From assembly GCA_030605745.1 (NCBI GenBank), contig JAUWHT010000206.1:1-6057 (forward strand): a DNA stretch of 6,057 bases, read 5' to 3'. This document shows positions 1-6,028 of the stretch, piece after piece. Numbering within the stretch: the stretch's first letter is position 1; each line of letters starts with the position of its first letter. This stretch comes from Pirellulales bacterium (GTDB taxonomy: Bacteria; Planctomycetota; Planctomycetia; Pirellulales; Thermoguttaceae). A program made the translations under genes and the position numbers. The notes beneath the pieces were generated by a model that saw only the letters and a list, made by a program, of their open reading frames with translations, made no database searches and had not been told where the DNA came from.

Positions 1-1
1 G

Positions 2-130
2 CTGGCGTACATCCGGTATCCGGTTCATGTTAGCGACCTGCAGCGAGAGGACTGGGTCGAACAACGAGAAAATGTTCTAACATCAGCATTAGACCGCTAT
101 AAACCCAAGAAATCCTTGCCAACATCGTGA
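2..130 (+). CDS. 3' end of an unrecognised plus-strand gene (partial)
   Basis: Frame 2 is open from the left edge of the window to a TGA at 128-130 and encodes the last 42 residues of a protein. The fragment is hydrophilic and mixed in composition (it begins LAYIRYPVHVSDLQRED and ends in a basic KPKKSLPTS tail), as is usual for a real C-terminus. No domain or motif is recognisable. A hairpin followed by six T residues lies just after the stop, which supports this being the true end of a transcribed gene. It converges on the activator gene that ends at 182, so it is not part of the acs operon. The gene could also be a chance open frame, because only 129 bp are visible. Confidence 0.5.
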   Translation: MAYIRYPVHVSDLQREDWVEQRENVLTSALDRYKPKKSLPTS

Positions 131-132
131 GG

Positions 133-161
133 CACTACCCAATCTTCTGTAGTGATTTTTT
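133..161 (+). terminator. Probable Rho-independent terminator of the plus-strand gene
   Basis: CACTAC (133-138) pairs with GTAGTG (149-154) around a 10-nt loop and is followed, after one A, by TTTTTT (156-161). The stem has only six pairs, three of them GC, so it is weak, but it sits 2 nt after the TGA of the plus-strand partial gene and has the T-tract on the correct side. It would not work as an intrinsic terminator for the convergent minus-strand operon, which would read A residues before the stem rather than T after it. Confidence 0.45.
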
Positions 162-179
162 AGCTGATAGCTGATAGCT
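161..179. repeat. Short heptanucleotide tandem repeat (TAGCTGA, 2.7 copies)
   Basis: TAGCTGA TAGCTGA TAGCT runs uninterrupted between the T-tract of the terminator and the stop codon of the activator gene. It lies in the convergent intergenic gap and codes for nothing visible. Similar heptamer runs occur between genes in many bacterial genomes (from memory), and a role cannot be read from the sequence. Confidence 0.6.
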
Positions 180-181
180 TG

Positions 182-2146
182 CTAAGACTTGCTCTTACGT
201 TTGTCCAACCTTTCCCTCACCGTCGGGAACCGCGAGACGTCCGTGTGGGGCAGGAAACAGGCGGACGTGAACTTTTCCATGTACGCCGGGTCGACCATTA
301 GTTCCTGATAGCTGATCCGGTCGCGGACGCTGTGCACCTGGTCGAACATGCTGCGGCTGAGCATCACCAGCTTCGCGCCCGCGATGCAACTGTTGCCGAT
401 GAACTCAACTCGCTCCAGTGGCACGTCGGGCAGCAGGCCGATGGTGATGCAACTGGAAATATCCAGCCGGTTGCCGAACGCCCCGGCAATGTAGACCTTC
501 CGGATGTCGTCAAAGGAAAGGCCCACCGACTGCACCAGCGAGTCGGCGGCTGCGTAGATGGCGCCCTTGGTGCGGATGAGGTTCTCCACGTCGGCCTGGC
601 TAATGACCACGTCGCGCACGCTGCCGGACTCCTTGGCCGGGACGAGAACAAACTCCGGTCTGTCGTCCTCCTCGGAAACCCTGAACCGATCGCATGCACG
701 GTTGACCTGGAAGCGACCACTGCGGTCCACCAGCCCGGCAAGGAACATCTCGGCGAGGGCATCGATCAGGCCGGTTCCACAGAGTCCCAGGGCTGGTCCA
801 CCGTCAATGGTGGTTGCCGAGACGGCCAGCCCGTGGCGGAATATCCGCACACTGTCGATTGCCCCGAATGTCGCCCGCATCCCACAACTGACCGACCCGC
901 CCTCGAATGCCGGTCCTGCGGAGGCCGAACAGGCAACGATGAAGTCCTTGTTTCCCAGCACCACCTCGCCATTGGTGCCGATGTCCAGCAGAAGTGAGAG
1001 TTCATCAGACTTGTACATACCGGAAGCCAAGATGCCGGCCGTGATGTCGCCGCCGACGAAGCTTCCGACCATTGGCAGGGTATAGAGGATCCCACGCGGG
1101 TGTATTCTGAGCCCGACTTCGGCCGCCCTGAGCGGCGGCGGGCTGGTGGCCACAGGGACAAACGGCGAAAGACGGATCAGGTCCGTCTCCAACCCGAGCA
1201 GGAAATGCAACATCGAAGTGTTGCCCGCCGCTACCACGCAGTGGATGTCGCCGCGTCCGACCTGTGCCCGCTCGACCAGATCGTCGATCAGGGTTTCTAC
1301 GTCCCGGATGATCGCCTGGTGGAGCGTCTCCGCCCAGCCGGGCCGCCGGGCGCAATTTATGCGGTTGATGATGTCCGCGCCGCACTCGATCTGGGAGTTG
1401 TACTTTGCGGCTGCCTCGCGCGTGGTTCCACAGGTGAGGTCGACCAGGTGCCCTACCACGGTCGTGGTCCCCACATCCAGCGCCAGGCCGAAACTCCGGT
1501 CGGAGGTATCACCCTGCTCGACACAGAGCACTTCGTTGACCTCGCTTCGCAGGCCCACGGTTGCGGTAACGCGGCCGTCCCACTTCCAGTTCCACGAGGA
1601 CCGGTTCTCCTGGAGCCGGCGGAGCACTCGCGGCAACTCTCGTGTGATCTTCAGGCCCATCTGCAGCGGGCCCGGACACTTCTTCGACACGGCTTCCAAC
1701 AGACGCTCCTGGTCGGCCGTGGGGTCGTCGAGGGTGGGCTCCGGAAGGACGAGGAAAAACTTCTCGATCACCGGGGTAAGTTCAGTGGGCGGGCGCTCGG
1801 CTCCGCGGTGGGCAAAGTCGCGGAACCGCTCGCTGTCCCGGCCGATGCCCTCGTAGCCGACCAGCCGCGACTCGGGCGGGACCTCGACCAGCAGGTCGCT
1901 GCGGGGATACACCTGGCAAGCCAGCACGTATCCGCGGCGAATCTCATCCCGGGTGAGGAACTCGGTCGACTCCCCCTCGACCTCGCCCTCGCGGACTATC
2001 ACGCGGCACTTACCGCAGACGCCCTCGCCTCCGCAGATCGCGCCCACGTAGACGTTCGCCTGACGCGCGGCTTCCAGCAGCGTCTGGCGCTGGTCGGCCA
2101 CGGTCTCGCGCTGGTCAGGAAGAAAACGGATGCGAAAATTGGACAC
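182..2146 (-). CDS. RACo-type reductive activator of CoFeSP ([2Fe-2S] ferredoxin + ASKHA ATPase)
   Basis: Cytoplasmic protein that uses ATP and a low-potential electron to reduce inactive Co(II) CoFeSP to Co(I). Residue numbers here count from the GTG at 2146 (654 aa). An N-terminal ferredoxin domain (about 1-90) has a plant-type [2Fe-2S] pattern, C38-X5-C44-X2-C47 and C77. A linker and the RACo middle region follow (to about 215). The C-terminal ASKHA/DUF4445 domain shows LALDVGTTT near 222, LLLDIGTNGE near 385 and IAGAFGNRLD near 553, the expected nucleotide-site motifs. The tail LPHTDVSRFP near 632 is typical of the family. Start choice: the longest frame begins at a GTG at 2156-2158, but that codon lies inside GAGGTG (2156-2161), a good Shine-Dalgarno placed 9 nt before the GTG at 2144-2146, so I prefer the latter. 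It is the last gene of the acsB-acsC run, which supports CoFeSP as its partner. Relatives that activate other corrinoid methyltransferases share this architecture, so the partner is inferred from context. Confidence 0.93.
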   Translation of the reverse strand: MSNFRIRFLPDQRETVADQRQTLLEAARQANVYVGAICGGEGVCGKCRVIVREGEVEGESTEFLTRDEIRRGYVLACQVYPRSDLLVEVPPESRLVGYEGIGRDSERFRDFAHRGAERPPTELTPVIEKFFLVLPEPTLDDPTADQERLLEAVSKKCPGPLQMGLKITRELPRVLRRLQENRSSWNWKWDGRVTATVGLRSEVNEVLCVEQGDTSDRSFGLALDVGTTTVVGHLVDLTCGTTREAAAKYNSQIECGADIINRINCARRPGWAETLHQAIIRDVETLIDDLVERAQVGRGDIHCVVAAGNTSMLHFLLGLETDLIRLSPFVPVATSPPPLRAAEVGLRIHPRGILYTLPMVGSFVGGDITAGILASGMYKSDELSLLLDIGTNGEVVLGNKDFIVACSASAGPAFEGGSVSCGMRATFGAIDSVRIFRHGLAVSATTIDGGPALGLCGTGLIDALAEMFLAGLVDRSGRFQVNRACDRFRVSEEDDRPEFVLVPAKESGSVRDVVISQADVENLIRTKGAIYAAADSLVQSVGLSFDDIRKVYIAGAFGNRLDISSCITIGLLPDVPLERVEFIGNSCIAGAKLVMLSRSMFDQVHSVRDRISYQELMVDPAYMEKFTSACFLPHTDVSRFPTVRERLDKRKSKS

Positions 2147-2155
2147 GATCAATAA

Positions 2156-2161
2156 CACCTC
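2156..2161 (-). promoter_or_regulatory. Ribosome binding site deciding the activator start
   Basis: The minus strand reads GAGGTG, then 9 nt, then GTG (2146-2144). The upstream GTG used by the longest frame is the last three bases of this site and itself has no purine-rich motif better than GACGAG before it. This favours the shorter protein. Confidence 0.6.
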
Positions 2162-2171
2162 GTCGTAAGTC

Positions 2172-2255
2172 GTTTAGCCGCCGGGCTTGCCCGGCGCGTT
2201 TGCGCTGGAGCGTATTGGCACCCACCAACGCGCCGGGCAAGCCCGGCGGCTAAAC
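2172..2255. repeat. Perfect 29-bp inverted repeat, intergenic hairpin element (copy 1)
   Basis: The left arm (2172-2200, GTTTAGCCGCCGGGCTTGCC...) and the right arm (2227-2255) are exact reverse complements over 29 bp, separated by a 26-nt loop. The arms are very GC-rich and would form a strong hairpin in RNA of either strand. The element fills nearly the whole gap between acsC and the activator gene: its right end contains the last codon and stop of acsC (GTT TAG), and its left end lies 10 nt before the activator Shine-Dalgarno. It is not followed by a T-tract on the minus strand, so it is not a standard terminator for the operon, but it could attenuate transcription, block 3' exonucleases or reduce expression of the last gene. 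A related copy lies at 3613-3793. This looks like a dispersed REP/MITE-like repeat. Its mobility is inferred. Confidence 0.9.
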
Positions 2256-3587
2256 TTTCCACTGCTTCTTAAGGTAACTCGGCAAGCCAGATGCCTCCTT
2301 CGGACCGATCTGAACCGACCAGCCGGACTCATCCTCGACACCTGCCGAGAGCACGGCCACCAGGCCCGGAATTACCAACTGCCGGTGCGAGACCTTTTCT
2401 TCGACTTGGGAACTCTTTAGCGCCCGGGTAATCGTCTCGGCGTTGAACTTGTCGGAGGCCCAGGCCGTAAGCACCGAAGTCCCCTCGGTATCGACCGCCA
2501 GCACGTATGCCGGCACCCGGCTGGCCTCCACCTCGCCTTCAACCGAGTAGTAGCTCAGCGAGAAATTGGTGGTCACCAGCAGCGGCGAGTCGCCGCCGAC
2601 TTCGCCGACCGCGTTGAGCTTGGGCTCGACGGCTACCGGCTTCTGCGGGTCGACATAGATATCCTGCCGCGTGGTGAGTATGGGAAGCATCTGCCACGGC
2701 TCGACCGCGTCGGTGACCACAACAGCGGCGTACTTGGCGATGTAGGTGCTCGCCTCGACCGCCTGCATGGTCGGATCCGTCTGGGTGGTCAACGCGATCG
2801 TGGGGTAGCCCACCGGACGGAAACTCTTTAGCGCGAGCCGCCTGATCTGGGTCAGCGCCTCGAGCGTCGGCTTCAGGCCGCGGGCACCTGGGTCCAGCAC
2901 GATTTCTTCCACCCCGGCAGCGGTCAGCTTCGGTGTCAGTTCGGCCAGGGCTTCCAGGCCGTCGGCGCGGACGGCCAGCGGGCAATCGTTATCCTTGGCA
3001 ACTCCGGCGGCCGCTTCAGCCTCGGTAGGGTCAGAGATGTACAGCAGCGGTCGCGTTCCCGGCAGCGCCGCGGCTGCCTTCTTCAGGTTGCCGGCTGTCG
3101 CAGACATCAACACGCAGTCCAGGCCGGACTTCTCAGCCGCCAGCCTGGCCGCCTTCTCGAACCGGTCTGCCTTGGCGGACTCGTTGTCCACCGCCACCAG
3201 ATTCACCTTGATCTGTGTGCCTACCCGCTCGAAGACCAGCCGGCCGATTGCCTCAGCCCGCTCGGCAATCGCACTCTCCTCCAGCGTATCGGAGATCCTC
3301 ACGGCCACCGCCGCGGGGCGGTAGAACCTCTCTTCGTGGCGGTAGAGCTGCGTCTCGTTTCCGATCTTGATCTCGTTGTCATCCGTGCCGATCCGTACGA
3401 GTTGAATTGGCGGTCGCGAGGCGGCCTCCAGCGCCGCTTTGGCCTCGGCGGTGACGTGAGGGCACTTTTCCAGCGGGACCTGCCCGGCCGCCATCTTCAT
3501 GGCAAAGGCCAGACAAGTGGGAAAACCGCAGTCCTTGCAGTTGGTCCTCGGCAACTGCTTGTAGATTTCAAGACCGGTGAGAGCCAT
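2250..3587 (-). CDS. acsC: Corrinoid iron-sulfur protein large subunit (CoFeSP gamma subunit)
   Basis: Large subunit of CoFeSP, the cobamide protein that takes the methyl group from methyltetrahydrofolate (through AcsE) and hands it to the A-cluster of AcsB. It is 445 aa, close to the usual length for the family. The N-terminal domain carries the [4Fe-4S] motif C17-X2-C20-X4-C25-X16-C42 (TNCKDCGFPTC), the centre that helps reduce cobalt. A TIM-barrel-like middle region follows, and then a C-terminal cobamide-binding region with VTTNFSLSYY near 338 and the IPGLVAVLS...IGPKEASGLPSYLKK end typical of AcsC. The ATG at 3585-3587 has a strong site (GAGGAGGA) just before it. The final valine codon and TAG stop lie within the end of the inverted repeat at 2172-2255. 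The gene sits between acsB and the activator. Its small-subunit partner AcsD is not in the window. Confidence 0.97.
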   Translation of the reverse strand: MALTGLEIYKQLPRTNCKDCGFPTCLAFAMKMAAGQVPLEKCPHVTAEAKAALEAASRPPIQLVRIGTDDNEIKIGNETQLYRHEERFYRPAAVAVRISDTLEESAIAERAEAIGRLVFERVGTQIKVNLVAVDNESAKADRFEKAARLAAEKSGLDCVLMSATAGNLKKAAAALPGTRPLLYISDPTEAEAAAGVAKDNDCPLAVRADGLEALAELTPKLTAAGVEEIVLDPGARGLKPTLEALTQIRRLALKSFRPVGYPTIALTTQTDPTMQAVEASTYIAKYAAVVVTDAVEPWQMLPILTTRQDIYVDPQKPVAVEPKLNAVGEVGGDSPLLVTTNFSLSYYSVEGEVEASRVPAYVLAVDTEGTSVLTAWASDKFNAETITRALKSSQVEEKVSHRQLVIPGLVAVLSAGVEDESGWSVQIGPKEASGLPSYLKKQWKV

Positions 3588-3590
3588 GGT

Positions 3591-3598
3591 TCCTCCTC
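3591..3598 (-). promoter_or_regulatory. Strong ribosome binding site of acsC
   Basis: The minus strand reads GAGGAGGA, then 3 nt, then ATG (GGAGG to ATG is 4 nt). It is an almost full match to the anti-Shine-Dalgarno, with a slightly short spacer. This is clearly stronger than the GAGAGG of acsB or the GAGGTG of the activator, which may help set CoFeSP levels. Confidence 0.8.
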
Positions 3599-3612
3599 GT
3601 TCAGTGTAAACC

Positions 3613-3793
3613 GTTTAGCCGCCGGGCTTGCACGGCGCGTTTGCGTTTGGGCCTATTGACGCTGTACAAATTGGTGGCACGCTCTAAGGAACGAAGGGCG
3701 TGGTGAGGTGCCCTAAACACGCCCTTCGCTGCGCTCAGGGACGTGCCACCCTTGGTAGAATTCGTACAAGTTATTTGTGCGCGGGCTCTAAAC
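3613..3793. repeat. Damaged copy 2 of the GTTTAGCC inverted-repeat element, split by another hairpin
   Basis: Bases 3613-3641 match the left arm of copy 1 (2172-2200) at 28 of 29 positions (an A replaces a C at 3632), and similarity continues through most of the loop to about 3662 (about 15 of 21 positions). The expected right arm does not follow. Instead a different hairpin begins at 3664. A short stretch at the far side (GCGC, GGGC and then CTAAAC at 3788-3793) resembles the shrunken right arm and ends on the acsB stop codon, just as copy 1 ends on the acsC stop. The left arm is directly seen. The right-end remnant is an inference from a short match. Confidence 0.6.
3664..3767. repeat. Second, unrelated intergenic hairpin element nested in copy 2
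   Basis: Imperfect inverted repeat of about 100 bp: GTACAAATT (3664-3672) against AATTCGTAC (3759-3767, one mismatch), GGTGGCACG (3673-3681) against CGTGCCACC (3742-3750), and CGAAGGGCGTG (3692-3702) against CACGCCCTTCG (3718-3728), with a 15-nt loop at 3703-3717. The hexamer GTACAA occurs at 3664-3669 and again at 3764-3769, exactly 100 bp apart in the same orientation, and could be a target duplication, although GTAC is also palindromic and may simply be part of the arms. It encodes no protein. It lies between acsB and acsC and would fold in the operon mRNA. There is no T-tract after it on the minus strand. Confidence 0.75.
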
Positions 3794-5997
3794 TATAACA
3801 TTGGATCAAGCGTAAGGGCCGGATGTTTCACTTTTTCCATGTGTGCGAGCACTTCTTCTTCGGTCATGGCGTCTTCCTCAGTGGCGATTTTGTCGAGCAG
3901 GTCCGGCTCTCCGACTCTTTCGGCCTCCTTTTGGAACCGCTCACGAATACCTTCCTTAAGCTGCTTGGGTATCCAGACGAGGCGTTTCACGCCTCCGTCG
4001 GCGGAGATGAACTTGGGGCTGGATAGATACAGTCTGCCGACGCCGATGAAACCGGGCGTCTGGGCGCCGCCTCCAGTTGCCGAGGCCAACTCGCCGAAGG
4101 TCATCCCCGACGGCGTAGTATCGAGAAACTCGCGGTTGACCACCATCACACCGCCCGCCATGGGCAGGATGGCCACGATGCACTCGAAGCAGCCGCAGCT
4201 TGTCATCGGCGACTCCAGCAGGCAATATGCGCAGAACCGCTCGACCTTGCGGTTGGACTTTTCGTAGACGAACTTGTTCACGCCCTCCCACTCGCCCTTG
4301 ATGTGGTCGATAGTGCGGCCCTTAGAGATCGGCTGGTTGGGGCCGGTGGGGTTGATCTCGTAGTTCGCCCGGCCGTCGAGCCAGTTGTAGGCGCCGCAAA
4401 GCCCCAGCCGCTGTGGGGTAATCACGCACACGTGATCGGGCGCATAGCTCTGGCAGACCGTGCAACTGTAGAAGATGTCTACCGACTCGTCGGTCATCCC
4501 GGCGATGCGGTCGTCGCGGTAGCTGAACGCCTTTTGGGCCTGTTTTATCTTTGCCTTGACCTGGTCGGCCTCGGTACACAGCCGTACGGCCACCTTATCG
4601 ATGATTCCGCCGTAGTCGTCGTGGAGCTTCGCGTGCAGGATCGTGCCGAGATGGCGCAGTCGGAAGCCGGCGTCGAAGGCCTTCTTGCTGACACGGCACC
4701 AGAGTTGGTCGCGCTGGCCAGTGTGCATAAAGCCCATCGCATGGCTGGTGTAGAGGTGGATCTGCCTTTCCATGATCCCCTCGAAGTCGCGCTGCATTTT
4801 GCGGCCGGCGACCAGCACTTCGATCGCAAGCGGCATCGCACCGCCCGGCTCGACCGAGTCGATGTCCGGCCCGGTGAGTTGGATATCGCCGTCCTGGATG
4901 TCGGCCGGGTCGACCATATAGGCGTACTCCAGCGCGTCGGAATACTTGAAGCCGAACTGCACGTGCATGTCGTCCTTGCGGACCCGTTCGCCCTCGAAGG
5001 CTGCAGCGTAGCCGACGGGAATGTCGATCTTCTCAATCTTCACCTTCACCGCCCGGGTGTCAATGCAGGTGGGCACCAGCTTCTCGTAGTCGGTTTCAAC
5101 CACAATCGCTTCGCGCACGGTGACGCCGGTCGGTCGCACCTCGGGAGTGGTCTTGCTGTCCGAGATCACCGGGTAGCCGAGAAGGATGGCGGCTGCGCCG
5201 GTGGCGTACCAGTCGTCGGGGATCTCCCCGAAGGTAATCCCGAAGGCATGAATTCGCCGCTTCGTGTAGTCCAGACACTTGCGCGACTCGCCTCGCTTAT
5301 GGTTGCCGAAGGTAAGTGCGCTGCGGATCGACCAGTTAAGCACGTAGATTGCGTCCAGGGTATCGGGACCGACCGGCACGACGTACAGGTCCCAGCACTC
5401 CTCCAACGGCGCGTCGTCCTTGAACACACCGCCGGCGACCATCTGCTGGCGCATCGTCTTGCCGTCGCGATTGGCGCAGAGGAACGTCAGAATGCTCCGC
5501 TGCTGTAGTTCGCGAACGACCTTCACGGCGATTTCGGTGGTGGGAGCAGGCCCGAGGATCGCCGCGAACCCGGGCATCCGGCCGTCGACAAGCTGGATGC
5601 CCAGCTCGCGCATGATCGTATCGGAGATAAAGCCCTGCCAGCCGGTCGGCGTCTGGTAGCCGTTTGCGGTCCTCAGCGCGACCAGCGCCTCTTGGGCGAG
5701 CATGGTGGCCGCACCCGCGTCCATCCCGTCGCCGAGGTACGGCAGCCACAGCTCGTCGGAGGGCACGGGCGCGAGCAGTTCGCGGGCATGCTCGACCTGC
5801 GGCCGCAGCTCGCCGACCGTTTTGACCTCAAGCCCCATAAGTGCGTAGGACATCGGCAAGTTGTAGGCCGTAAGCGGTCCCCAGCCAACGGGTTTGTCGG
5901 GGCCGTGCTTGGCGATCGCCTTTTCAAGCGCCTCCTCGGCCTGTTTGACCCACCGGTGCGCGCCCCGGATCACCTGTGTGAAGACCTGTTTGGACAT
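3793..5997 (-). CDS. acsB: Acetyl-CoA synthase subunit of CODH/ACS (bacterial type, full length)
   Basis: Condenses CO, a methyl group from CoFeSP and CoA into acetyl-CoA at the nickel-iron-sulfur A-cluster, in complex with the CODH subunit. The protein is 734 aa, near the 729 aa of the Moorella enzyme, and keeps the N-terminal domain that contacts CODH, so it is not the shortened archaeal CdhC form. A-cluster ligands are all present: C512, C515, C524 and C534 for the cubane (CTVCQSYAP...HVC...LGLCG) and the C601-G602-C603 motif for the distal nickel. These match Moorella C506, C509, C518, C528 and C595-G-C597 with a constant offset of six (from memory). Residue 518 is Tyr where I recall Phe512 near the proximal nickel. 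The ATG at 5995-5997 has GAGAGG five bases upstream. It is the first acs gene visible, with acsC 205 bp downstream. Confidence 0.98.
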   Translation of the reverse strand: MSKQVFTQVIRGAHRWVKQAEEALEKAIAKHGPDKPVGWGPLTAYNLPMSYALMGLEVKTVGELRPQVEHARELLAPVPSDELWLPYLGDGMDAGAATMLAQEALVALRTANGYQTPTGWQGFISDTIMRELGIQLVDGRMPGFAAILGPAPTTEIAVKVVRELQQRSILTFLCANRDGKTMRQQMVAGGVFKDDAPLEECWDLYVVPVGPDTLDAIYVLNWSIRSALTFGNHKRGESRKCLDYTKRRIHAFGITFGEIPDDWYATGAAAILLGYPVISDSKTTPEVRPTGVTVREAIVVETDYEKLVPTCIDTRAVKVKIEKIDIPVGYAAAFEGERVRKDDMHVQFGFKYSDALEYAYMVDPADIQDGDIQLTGPDIDSVEPGGAMPLAIEVLVAGRKMQRDFEGIMERQIHLYTSHAMGFMHTGQRDQLWCRVSKKAFDAGFRLRHLGTILHAKLHDDYGGIIDKVAVRLCTEADQVKAKIKQAQKAFSYRDDRIAGMTDESVDIFYSCTVCQSYAPDHVCVITPQRLGLCGAYNWLDGRANYEINPTGPNQPISKGRTIDHIKGEWEGVNKFVYEKSNRKVERFCAYCLLESPMTSCGCFECIVAILPMAGGVMVVNREFLDTTPSGMTFGELASATGGGAQTPGFIGVGRLYLSSPKFISADGGVKRLVWIPKQLKEGIRERFQKEAERVGEPDLLDKIATEEDAMTEEEVLAHMEKVKHPALTLDPML

Positions 5998-6002
5998 TAG
6001 TG

Positions 6003-6008
6003 CCTCTC
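6003..6008 (-). promoter_or_regulatory. Ribosome binding site of acsB
   Basis: The minus strand reads GAGAGG followed by CACTA and the ATG at 5997-5995. The match to the anti-Shine-Dalgarno is moderate and the 5-nt spacing is normal. It supports the ATG start that gives the 734-aa protein. Confidence 0.6.
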
Positions 6009-6028
6009 GTCAGGGTTTGCTCAAGAGC

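Noticed and set aside
1100..2155. Long plus-strand open frame (351 codons) opposite the activator gene
   Set aside because: Shadow of the activator coding strand. Its composition is rich in Arg, Ala, Gly and His without domains, and the minus-strand frame carries the ferredoxin and ASKHA motifs.
2172..2255. Reading the perfect inverted repeat as a Rho-independent terminator of the operon
   Set aside because: On the minus strand the stem is followed by GACTTACG, not a T-tract, and the activator gene follows at once. An attenuating or stabilising role remains possible.
2187..2420. Small plus-strand open frame across the hairpin and the end of acsC
   Set aside because: It runs through the inverted-repeat arms and antisense to the conserved AcsC C-terminus. 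No support for translation.
3664..3767. A CRISPR array or small transposase gene in the acsB-acsC gap
   Set aside because: There is one imperfect hairpin, no regularly spaced direct repeats with spacers, and no reading frame long enough to encode a transposase.
4303..5508. Long plus-strand open frame (401 codons) opposite acsB
   Set aside because: It is antisense to a clearly conserved gene with all A-cluster ligands, has no recognisable motif, and is explained by high GC content keeping the opposite strand free of stops.
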